Assembly (NCBI GenBank): GCA_021323395.1
Contig: JAJONL010000020.1
Location: 1-64,000 of the forward strand
Direction: 5' to 3'
From: Nitrospira sp.
Lineage (GTDB): Bacteria; Nitrospirota; Nitrospiria; Nitrospirales; Nitrospiraceae
DNA length: 64,000 bases
Made by a program: the position numbers and the translations under genes. Shown piece by piece: positions 1 through 6,953 of the stretch (positions within the stretch are counted from its first letter, which is position 1; every line of letters starts with the position of its first letter). The notes below the pieces were generated by a model. That model made no database searches. It was not told the DNA's origin and saw only the letters and a program-made list of their open reading frames with translations.

Positions 1-517
1 GATTAACCCACCAAAGAATGTCCTGTATCATGCCAGCCCTCCTACATAGGCAGGATACTAGGATCAGATACTTATGGCAACGCAATGGGATGTGAATCGG
101 CTGGGAGTAAGGTAGGCTAGGGCTGAACTAAAGCACAACGAAGACAGAGGCCCACCTGATTCCCAGGCAGACCTCCATCCATACCCTTCAAACGACCTCA
201 GACAACTTCATCCTGTGGAAGGTCTTGATGAGCGTATGCCCTTGCCTGCTCCATTCAGAATTGCTCTGTAGAAACAAGCGGATAGCATCTTTCCAGACCT
301 GCTTTGAAAAAGGGTCTGACCCTATAGTCTTCTTTGTCGGCCTTGATGACGGAGAGTTTAGCCTTTGCCCTATTCCGAATGGCCTGCTGTGTCTGCGCCG
401 CATTGGTCATGCCGCCATGATTATGGAAACTGACGGCGTTGAGTACTGGGTATAACCCCACTCTAGACAGCTGACGAATTTACTGAGTAAGCTGATGAAA
501 CACTGATTGAGGTAATT
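1..517. other. Gene-free left edge
   Basis: No open frame here has a credible start, ribosome site and protein-like composition; the short overlapping frames on both strands look like chance. A 14-base string GGCTGAACTAAAGC at 121-134 recurs at 1436-1449, and each copy is followed 30-45 bases later by a CCCAGG-n-AGACC string, so part of this stretch belongs to a small dispersed intergenic repeat. Confidence 0.4.
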
Positions 518-838
518 ATGCAGCTCAGGTGGATCACACGGTCTCTCTTATTTTCTTCCGCCCTGTTAGTCATATCATCGCTGTCGCCCCTCTCAACTCA
601 AGCAGACGAGCAGCAACCCAAAGGGGCCACGGAGGAACAGCAACCGAAAGGAAATCTGGTTCTTCCACCAAGGGATAGGTTCGGCGACGTTTCGCCAGGA
701 GCGGCGGAGGACACGCTCAAAGCCTGTCTCGCGAGAATCCCCGAACAGGCTACCGTAGGACAGCGTATGATGGCCGAACTCACCTGCGAACGAGAAGAAC
801 AGATCAAAAAGACGTATCAAGGCTTGCGGTGGTTCTAG
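518..838 (+). CDS. Small secreted protein of unknown function
   Basis: A 106-residue protein not recognised as a known family. Residues 1-29 form a clear Sec signal peptide: Arg near the start, a long hydrophobic core, and a cut after an Ala-containing segment before ADEQQ. The mature part holds a short direct repeat (EQQPKG twice), then a charged helical C-terminus with two cysteines (near KACLAR and LTCERE) that could form a disulfide in the periplasm. The ATG at 518 follows a GAGGTAATT ribosome site. It stands alone, with no operon partner within 30 bases. Likely periplasmic; function unknown. Confidence 0.6.
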   Translation: MQLRWITRSLLFSSALLVISSLSPLSTQADEQQPKGATEEQQPKGNLVLPPRDRFGDVSPGAAEDTLKACLARIPEQATVGQRMMAELTCEREEQIKKTYQGLRWF

Positions 839-873
839 ATCCTAAGCGTCTGAGCCAACCCTCGCTTCTTTTA

Positions 874-1262
874 TCAAGTCTCAATACGCATAGCTTCAGG
901 CGAAATCTTCACTGGCACCAATCTGCCTGTGAGTACGGCGATCAGTCGGGGCAGCTGATGAGTACAACTTTTGGATAGGAAGGCGGATGATCCGGCTGTC
1001 TTCATGGCTGTCTGTGTGTCGGCGTCGTTGTTGGACGAGAGGCCGATTACGTACAGATCCGGCAGCATTCGCTTCAAATCACGACCTCGGGGGCCAGCGA
1101 TAGCGCCAACTCAAGGGCGGCATTTCCATCGCTCGCCTCCCCGACAACCGTAAATTCGCGATACCTCTCTAGGATTTGTCGGAGCGTGGTGCGGAAGGGC
1201 GTAAAATCGTCCGCCAGCAGGATGGGAAGTGGTGCCGTACGCTGAACAGTCGCCATATCCAT
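874..1262 (-). pseudogene. Response regulator receiver domain, deleted in the middle
   Basis: The minus strand encodes both halves of a CheY-like receiver domain in different frames. The first half (1262 down to about 1074) begins MDMATV and carries the acidic pocket (LLADDF) and the PEVVI strand. The second half (about 1077 down to 874) carries the IGLSS strand and the FLSKSC segment with the conserved Ser-Lys. About 15 residues between them, which in the family hold the phospho-acceptor Asp and the MPxxxG loop, are missing, and the frame changes at the junction. As sequenced the product cannot be phosphorylated. No kinase or output domain is adjacent. Real decay or an assembly error are both possible. 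Confidence 0.7.
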
Positions 1263-1537
1263 GAGCGAATGGTCTCAGAGTGTCATGCCTTATATTCGGC
1301 GTTTTCCACATGGGTGTCTGTTCAAAACAAGACAGTCCCTCTGGCAGCTCCTGTGACGCTCGATTTAGTGACGGGTGAATTGAGTCTCGGAACCGCCATA
1401 GAATTTGGATCGGTGGGGAGAAGGTCAAACGGTAAGGCTGAACTAAAGCAAAACAAAGGTTGAGTCTACCCCCGTCGGCCCAGGTAGACCCCACTCCTAA
1501 GTCACCGACGAAGCGACGGAACAGCGCCGCGTCTAGT

Positions 1538-1738
1538 CTACGTATTATACCGAACCGGAAGGGCCTTCGACCACTGGTTGCCGGAGCGCGAGAGGTTCAT
1601 CACGTACTCCGCGACCAGGTTGCATTCTTCTTGGGTGAGCGCGGATGGCCGCAAGACTGGCGAGAGCAGGGCTTCACTGGCGAGGACGAATTGCAGTACT
1701 TCCTTGCTGACTTCCTTCCGTTCAGCAACGTCGAGCAT
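1538..1738 (-). CDS. Small helical protein, paralogue of the 2793-2948 product
   Basis: A 66-residue protein of unknown function. The start at 1738 (MLDVAERKEV) is preferred over an upstream in-frame start because a GGGAGG ribosome site lies about six bases before it. The core (VLASEALLSP, then LTQEECNLVAEYV) aligns with the 51-residue product at 2793-2948 (IAASETILSP, then MTVEEKQLVLVYV), so the two are diverged paralogues. Hydrophobic spacing suggests two short amphipathic helices joined by a proline-containing turn; no signal peptide or membrane segment is present. A small conserved helical protein of this clade is the most that can be said. Confidence 0.5.
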   Translation of the reverse strand: MLDVAERKEVSKEVLQFVLASEALLSPVLRPSALTQEECNLVAEYVMNLSRSGNQWSKALPVRYNT

Positions 1739-2160
1739 GACAGACCTCCCCGGTTGAGGATGTATGGACGGGCCATACACTAGCGAAGTCTGGAGAAGTT
1801 CGTCAAGGCCCAAAGACCTATACATTGGCCAAATGGCCCTATCCCTATTCAGGGATTCTCCCTAGGTTGGCATGGCACGGTGGGAAGTAGCCCCCTCCCT
1901 GTTCTGGGAGCAGAATCGACTCTGGACTTCCCTTCAACAATCAAGCACTTAAGCGTTTGGATTGTGCTCTATGGTAGGTATGGGCTTAGAGGGGGTGTCC
2001 CGAACCCTGTTTTCAGAGGTCAAGACGGCTCCGAACTGGTCATGGAGAGGGAGCCGCAGGACACAGCTTTACCCATACACCCCTTGCCATGTCCCGCACA
2101 CCCTCTGGCCACGACCCGTCACCAGAACTGTTTTTGCTAGTTAAGGCTGCGCTTGGCCCT
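1739..2160. other. Gene-free stretch
   Basis: Frames on the plus strand (for example 1880-2140) lack a ribosome site and have unlikely composition. I see no repeat, hairpin terminator or promoter that can be defended. Confidence 0.3.
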
Positions 2161-2481
2161 TCATCGGCGATCCGTCTTTGGATCATCCTTTTTTGATCTG
2201 ACATCGGTCGCGGGCTTCTCACGGAGTTTGTCCTCGTCGCTTGGTGACAACTGTTGAGACAGATTGTTGTCACTGATGGCTGCCGACTTACGAAGCGCCG
2301 ATTCCCCGATAGCATTTGAACGGCCCGGATCATTGGCAAGCGACTGGCCAGCGACTGGATCTATCGCTTTGTCCATAGGGTAACCGGGATGCTGTGGCAG
2401 CATCGTCGGGTTACCGAACGCCACGGCGGCAACGAACGTTCCAGACACCATGATAAGAGCTACGAAGGTTGGTGTTTTCAT
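2161..2481 (-). CDS. Small secreted hydrophilic protein
   Basis: A 106-residue protein not assigned to a family. The start at 2481 (MKTPTFVALIMVSG) gives a normal Sec signal peptide ending near AVAFG; a purine-rich GAAGGGG stretch lies upstream. The mature part is hydrophilic and low in complexity, rich in Asp, Ser, Lys and Pro, with two PxxP-like stretches (MLPQHPGYPMD) and a strongly charged C-terminus (SKKDDPKTDRR). No cysteines or enzymatic motif are visible. It is probably a periplasmic, largely disordered protein. Confidence 0.5.
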   Translation of the reverse strand: MKTPTFVALIMVSGTFVAAVAFGNPTMLPQHPGYPMDKAIDPVAGQSLANDPGRSNAIGESALRKSAAISDNNLSQQLSPSDEDKLREKPATDVRSKKDDPKTDRR

Positions 2482-2792
2482 GGCTACTACCCCTTCCCGT
2501 AGAAGAAATGTCCCTCGTCGTTGACGTGACAACCAGGAGGGGGCAAGGGAGATGCACGGATGTCGTATGGATAGAAGAAAACGGTGGGGCAGTTAGGCAT
2601 TACCCGAGGATTCATACAGACCTCCACGGATATTTTAGCTTGGCTCCCCCTGAAGGGCAGAGTCAAGCCCTCTCTATCGGCTCCCACAGACACTTGCCCG
2701 ACAGGTGCATCCCATTCCGCTCTACAGATTTTAAGTCGGCGGGGGCGTATCATCACTTCTTTCCCCCTCCAGCTGTTCAAGGAGGTCTCGAC

Positions 2793-2948
2793 ATGGAATT
2801 TCAATTCAGGTCGGAAATCCGCGACTTGATCGCTGCATCTGAGACCATTCTGTCTCCCACTCACTTAGTCCCGCCCATGACTGTTGAGGAAAAGCAACTC
2901 GTACTAGTCTACGTCACAGAGTTGGCGGTACGGTGCAAGGAAGACTAG
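2793..2948 (+). CDS. Small helical protein, paralogue of the 1538-1738 product
   Basis: A 51-residue protein starting MEFQFRSEIRD at 2793, directly behind a near-perfect AAGGAGG ribosome site; the frame stays open upstream but that part has no ribosome site. Residues about 9-43 align with the minus-strand 66-residue protein at 1538-1738, sharing the (A/I)ASE-x-(I/L)LSP string and a helix beginning T-x-EE. No targeting signal is seen. The function is unknown; presence of two copies 1 kb apart on opposite strands argues these are real genes. Confidence 0.5.
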   Translation: MEFQFRSEIRDLIAASETILSPTHLVPPMTVEEKQLVLVYVTELAVRCKED

Positions 2949-3034
2949 CGCGTTTCCTTGTTTCTTCGCCTGACTTCCAGCCTTCGCTAAAACTTCTACG
3001 TCGATCCTGCTAGGCGAGATTCTCTTGACTATGC

Positions 3035-3217
3035 CTAGACCCGCGTCCTGAGCTTAGGAGGGATCTCCTGTAAACACTTCTCGTAGACTTCTTCAATGCG
3101 TCCGGTGAACTGCGGGAAGGCCATCAGGAGACGATTCATCTTGAGAGTGGCCTTCGACGCGGGTGACAGACCCTTCTCACGGTGGGCGCGCACTCGTTCC
3201 TTGGTAGACTTCGCCAT
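3035..3217 (-). CDS. Small basic protein of unknown function
   Basis: A 60-residue, Lys/Arg-rich protein starting MAKSTKERVRAHREK. A strong AGGAGG ribosome site sits six bases before the ATG, the best support that it is translated. The N-terminal 25 residues are highly basic, of the kind that binds nucleic acid; the C-terminal half is amphipathic helix ending KLRTRV. I do not recognise a family. It has no close operon neighbours. Confidence 0.5.
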   Translation of the reverse strand: MAKSTKERVRAHREKGLSPASKATLKMNRLLMAFPQFTGRIEEVYEKCLQEIPPKLRTRV

Positions 3218-3967
3218 GATGAACCTCCTATGTGAGTGGTTGCGTTACAGGATTGAAACGTTACAAGAGTGAAACGATACCGCGCCTCCCTTTGATCTTG
3301 AGTTCAGCTCAAGGCTCAACGGGATACCGCGCCTCATGTCGAACTAAGGGGAAGGTGTACGGTTAGTCTTAGATCAGATGAAGAGGTAGAAGGGGAAGAC
3401 TGAACAAGACAGAACAGAAGGTACAGTCTTATATCTGCCTTAGTTCACCCTGAACGATCCTGCGAGGTTGCGAGCCATACGGGCGGGAATGGTGGACCTT
3501 TGGTGGAACCTTGGCTTTCCTTTCGCTTCGCATGTCCCGGAACGAGAGCCACCCAGGAGGCCGCCCGGCAACAGCAACAGGCCATCGACATGGGAGAACG
3601 GACCAGACCACGCCAGCTAGTACACCGGCCTTCCCCGGCCATAGGCTGGAGACAAGGTGCCCCATCCCATGGCTGGAGACTGGCCCATCCCAGGAGAGGC
3701 CAGAAGAGACCCCCGGCATGGGGGAAATCTGGTCTCAGGCGCATCGCGTAGGGCTGACAGATTTTTTGGGAAAATTTGGCTGGCGAGGAAGCCGATAGAA
3801 GGCACACCAAAGGCTGCGCCCAGGCCGCACCTTCCTTGACTTGAAGGCGACGACCCAGGTACAGAACCTTTGGCTACATCACTATCGGGTTTGGCTACAT
3901 CAAACTGGCGGGTTTTGGCTACACCACTCGTGAAAGCACTGAATCAGCACTGAACGATTTCAATGAC
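3218..3967. other. Gene-free stretch of 750 bases
   Basis: Overlapping frames between 3429 and 3839 on both strands have no ribosome sites and low-quality composition (Pro/Arg/Gly/Trp rich), so no gene is called. The stretch holds the triple TTTGGCTACA repeat at 3869-3926 and a doubled GGCTGGAGAC string near 3644 and 3670. It may be a scar of past insertion. Confidence 0.4.
3869..3926 (-). repeat. Three direct repeats, possible insertion-sequence end
   Basis: TTTGGCTACA(T/C)CA occurs at 3869, 3890 and 3914, i.e. 21 and 24 bases apart; read on the minus strand each copy is TG(A/G)TGTAGCCAAA. Multiple short direct repeats at element ends are typical of IS21-family insertion sequences, whose transposase binds them. 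No transposase gene is nearby, so this would be a solitary end. The repeat itself is seen directly; the IS21 link is inference. Confidence 0.4.
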
Positions 3968-4047
3968 TTACGGGCTCACCGTAACGCGGTCCTTGATGTC
4001 GTCGAATACGTCCTTTGGCACTACGTTCTTGGCCACCAACTCACCCT

Positions 4048-4695
4048 TCACTTTGTAGGGCCGATTGCTGATGATTCTCTCTGCTCCTGGGTGATGCCCA
4101 ACATGAGCACCAGCTCGGACGAGGGCGCCTTATTGATATTCAGCACCGATGAGACCGGAGCGGACTCTGAAGGTATTCCAAAGGCAGAAGGCGATGGAGC
4201 CGATTTACCGGAGAAGGAGCTTGAACCCGATGGCGGAGCCGTCATGGATGAGGAGCCCATACCAGGTGACAGCGACCGGGCACGCTCTTTCATTTCTTTC
4301 TGATACCGTGCAACAAGGGACTTCAATTGCTCGTTGTGCCGGCGGGCTTCTTCATACTCCTGTTTGACATTCCGATTTTGCGCGGTCAATTGCTTGACCT
4401 TGTCCTCCAGCTCCTTGGTGCGCACATCAATGGTGTCGCGTTCTTTGTCGCGACCATGCTGGATACGTTGGAGTTCATCCCTCGCGATTTGGCTTTCCGA
4501 GCCGAACTTGGCATTGAGATCCTTGAGCGTCTTGACCTGCTGTTCCAGCGCATTCTTTTGCGCGCGCGTACGTTCCAGGTCACTCCTTGCGGCATCGGCG
4601 TCGGTGAGCGCCTCATGGTATTTCTTATCACTCACGCATCCGCTGACGGCTATCGCGCTGACGAGCGCAAGCCCAGCCATCCACACATGCTTCAT
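4048..4695 (-). CDS. Coiled-coil lipoprotein with frameshifted helix-hairpin-helix tail
   Basis: A lipoprotein: signal peptide with lipobox VSGC (Cys at about residue 20), then a long coiled coil (about 30-145) of Glu/Lys/Gln heptads, then a Ser/Pro-rich linker (about 145-185), then a short ININKAPSSEL-type strand-helix that opens a ComEA-like helix-hairpin-helix module. The frame ends after GITQEQ with RESSAIGPTK. In the next frame the same strand reads AERIISNRPYKVKGEL, then LVAKNVVPKDVFDDI, up to a stop at 3968, which is exactly the rest of such a module. So the natural gene runs 3968-4695 and has lost its frame near 4085. The start has a plausible GGAGGGT ribosome site. Likely anchored in the periplasm; the role is unknown. 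Confidence 0.75.
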   Translation of the reverse strand: MKHVWMAGLALVSAIAVSGCVSDKKYHEALTDADAARSDLERTRAQKNALEQQVKTLKDLNAKFGSESQIARDELQRIQHGRDKERDTIDVRTKELEDKVKQLTAQNRNVKQEYEEARRHNEQLKSLVARYQKEMKERARSLSPGMGSSSMTAPPSGSSSFSGKSAPSPSAFGIPSESAPVSSVLNINKAPSSELVLMLGITQEQRESSAIGPTK

Positions 4696-4951
4696 GCGAC
4701 CCTCCCTGTTCGATCAGGACCGATCCGATTCTTTTCCTCTTGTTGTGTGTATGCCAAGCCCCACAGTTTGTCAACATGTTTGCCGAATGCGAGGCCTCCG
4801 CCGTCGATCGGCCCATCACTCGTGACTTCCTCTATCGCCAATATCGCAAACATCGACGGCGCTTGACTGCAGGGGAACAGTTTGGGAATATGCATCGACT
4901 GTCCGGCAAACCACACACCACCAGTATCTCCACTACTATCTTATTTTATTT

Positions 4952-5827
4952 ATGATGCATTGGGGCCCGGAGCTCGCCGTCATTCTCGGTATCATAGAAG
5001 GATTGACGGAATTTCTTCCCGTCTCCTCCACCGGCCACCTCATTCTCGCCGGCCATGCCCTCGGCTTCACGGGAGACATGGCCTCGAACGTGGAAATTTC
5101 GATCCAACTCGGAGCGATTCTGGCCATCATCGCATACGAACGCACGAAGCTCGCGTCGTTGGCGTCACATGCCCTTCGTGAACAGCGCGACTTTCGATCG
5201 CTGGTCGCGGCTCGTGGGAATTCCCCCTGGATCATGCTCATTCAAAAGTCGATTCAATCTCAGCCCAACCTCTGGTTCGTCATTGGATTGGGATTGGCCT
5301 TTCTGCCGGCGGCCCTCGTCGGATTCTTTGCCCATAAATCGATCAAGGCCTATCTATTCTCGCCGACGACGGTCGCGATTTCGCTCATCGTGGGTGGGCT
5401 CATCATATTGGCAGTCGAACGGATGCGAAATCGCGTGCGCGTCAAGGAACTGCTCCAAATCACCCCACGGTCGGCCCTCTGGATCGGCCTGGCTCAATGT
5501 GTCTCTTTAATTCCCGGCATGTCCCGGTCCGGCTCGACGATCGTCGGCGGTCTCCTGGCCGGTCTCGACCGGCGCGTCGCTACCGAATATTCTTTCTTTC
5601 TGGCGTTACCGACGATGATCATCGCCACGATTTATCAAATGCTGAAATCGCAAGCGGCCTTTAGTCAACAAGACTATGTCGCACTCGGGATCGGTCTGGT
5701 GGTCTCGTTCGTCGTCGCCTGGGCCGTCATTGCCGCCTTTCTCACCTATGTGCAACGCCACAGCTTGAGCGTCTTTGCCTACTACCGCATGGTGCTGGGC
5801 CTCATCGTCCTGTTGGTCGTTCGGTAA
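4952..5827 (+). CDS. uppP: Undecaprenyl-diphosphate phosphatase
   Basis: Dephosphorylates undecaprenyl pyrophosphate at the inner membrane so that the lipid carrier can be reused in peptidoglycan and polysaccharide synthesis. The 291-residue protein has the BacA/UppP signature near the N-terminus (EGLTEFLPVSSTGHL, about 17-31) and the second catalytic motif PGMSRSGST (about 188-196), plus some seven to eight membrane segments. It is slightly longer than the usual 265-280 residues because of a loop after the first 60 residues (ALREQRDFRSL region). The first of two adjacent ATG codons is taken; no clear ribosome site precedes it. The next gene follows 16 bases downstream. Confidence 0.93.
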   Translation: MMHWGPELAVILGIIEGLTEFLPVSSTGHLILAGHALGFTGDMASNVEISIQLGAILAIIAYERTKLASLASHALREQRDFRSLVAARGNSPWIMLIQKSIQSQPNLWFVIGLGLAFLPAALVGFFAHKSIKAYLFSPTTVAISLIVGGLIILAVERMRNRVRVKELLQITPRSALWIGLAQCVSLIPGMSRSGSTIVGGLLAGLDRRVATEYSFFLALPTMIIATIYQMLKSQAAFSQQDYVALGIGLVVSFVVAWAVIAAFLTYVQRHSLSVFAYYRMVLGLIVLLVVR

Positions 5828-5843
5828 TTACCAGAGGAAACTG

Positions 5844-6098
5844 ATGGATACGGTGCACGTGTACGATACCTGGGTCACCGGCAAGAACGGCAAGCTTCAC
5901 TTTGACGTGATGACGACGAATGAAGAGCAGGCCCTCACGCTCGCCAAGCAGTATCTGGTGGGAATCGGGGAACCGAACACGGTTGTCACCCTCAAGGAGT
6001 GCCAATTCTGCCACAGCGAACCGCTGGTCATGTTTTCGGAAGCCCAGCAGCGGCAATTCCGCGAACAAGGCGGCTTCATCGTGCCATTGTCGGCCTAG
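5844..6098 (+). CDS. DUF2024 family protein
   Basis: An 84-residue soluble protein matching the DUF2024 pattern: N-terminal HVYDTWV, a central helix, ECQFCHSEP (a Cys-x-x-Cys-His string) and a C-terminal GGFIVPL strand. The start at 5844 (MDTVHVYDTWV) is preceded by AGAGGAAA; an upstream in-frame start lies inside uppP. It lies 16 bases after uppP and is probably cotranscribed, though no functional link is known. The family's biochemical role is not established. Confidence 0.8.
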   Translation: MDTVHVYDTWVTGKNGKLHFDVMTTNEEQALTLAKQYLVGIGEPNTVVTLKECQFCHSEPLVMFSEAQQRQFREQGGFIVPLSA

Positions 6099-6160
6099 TC
6101 TGGAAGGGGTGGGCTAGGAGAGCCGTTGAAAAACCCTCAAGCAAAGGATAAATGCACTCA

Positions 6161-6431
6161 CAGGATGTTCAAAAAGGCCATCCAGCGAGGTCCACGGCGC
6201 GAAGAATAATGAGCGCCACGTTTGTGGACGCCGGCGAGATGGCGAATCATAACATTTTTACCCCGCCCACCCTGAGCCTGCCGGGACAGGCTCTGTTCCC
6301 ATAAGCCGTAGGTTGAGCCTCTGAGGTTCACGACGCGCTGAATAAAGCGCGTCACGCTTGTGAACGCCGCCGCGATAGTGAGGCGGCAGTGTCTTGCGAG
6401 AACAAAGCTGGCGGACTTTTTGACCATCCTG
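6161..6431 (-). repeat. Composite hairpin repeat element, copy 1
   Basis: A 271-base element with inverted ends of CAGGATG-n-TCAAAAAG type. It contains two long imperfect palindromes, 6190-6229 (GTCCAC...GTGGAC) and 6326-6365 (GTTCAC...GTGAAC). It matches, in opposite orientation, the element at 21146-21399, and shares its outer ends with 9973-10096. One end touches the lspA stop codon with no gap. It lies between two convergent genes, where it may act as a bidirectional terminator. No protein is encoded. Confidence 0.8.
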
Positions 6432-6953
6432 TTACGATGGGCGGTTCTCTTGGAGCACCGGCGCATCATCGGGATGCTTTTCGAAGGCGAAGTGCAGAAT
6501 CAGAAACACCACCCCGACGGTAATCGCGGAATCGGCCACGTTGAAGGCCGGCCAATGGTATCCGTTGATGTAGAAGTCGAGAAAGTCGATCACCTCGCCG
6601 TACCGCAGCCGGTCGAGTAAATTCCCAATTGCCCCGCCGAGAATCGCGGCCACGCTGAGTTGGCCCATCCAGTCATGCTTCGGCATGCGCACCAGAATGG
6701 ATCCGAGCAGTCCGACCGCAAAGATCGAAGTCAGTCCGAAAAAGACGAAGCGAAAGGTGCCGCTGCTGGAGGACAAGAACCCAAAGGCCGCGCCGGGATT
6801 GCGAATGTAGGTGATGCTGAAGAAATCGGAAATCACTGTGATGGACTCATGCAACCGCATCGTCTCCATGACGTAGACCTTCGTCACTTGATCCAGCACT
6901 ACGATCGCCAAACTGAGCAACCCGAGCAGGAGGTAACGAATGGATGTGCTCAA
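6432..6953 (-). CDS. lspA: Lipoprotein signal peptidase II
   Basis: Aspartyl protease of the inner membrane that cleaves prolipoprotein signal peptides after lipidation. The four-helix membrane protein shows both catalytic Asp motifs: GNLLDRLRYG with GEVIDF, and NVADSAI. The TTG at 6953 is chosen as start because it overlaps the ileS stop (TTGA) and gives 173 residues, close to the usual 160-170; an in-frame ATG at 7040 would put 29 non-homologous residues inside ileS. Gene order ileS-lspA is common, so translational coupling is likely. Many lipoproteins in this window would be its substrates. Confidence 0.92.
   Translation of the reverse strand: MSTSIRYLLLGLLSLAIVVLDQVTKVYVMETMRLHESITVISDFFSITYIRNPGAAFGFLSSSSGTFRFVFFGLTSIFAVGLLGSILVRMPKHDWMGQLSVAAILGGAIGNLLDRLRYGEVIDFLDFYINGYHWPAFNVADSAITVGVVFLILHFAFEKHPDDAPVLQENRPS

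Noticed and set aside
225..461. Open frames on both strands near the left edge
   Set aside because: No ribosome sites and no protein-like composition.
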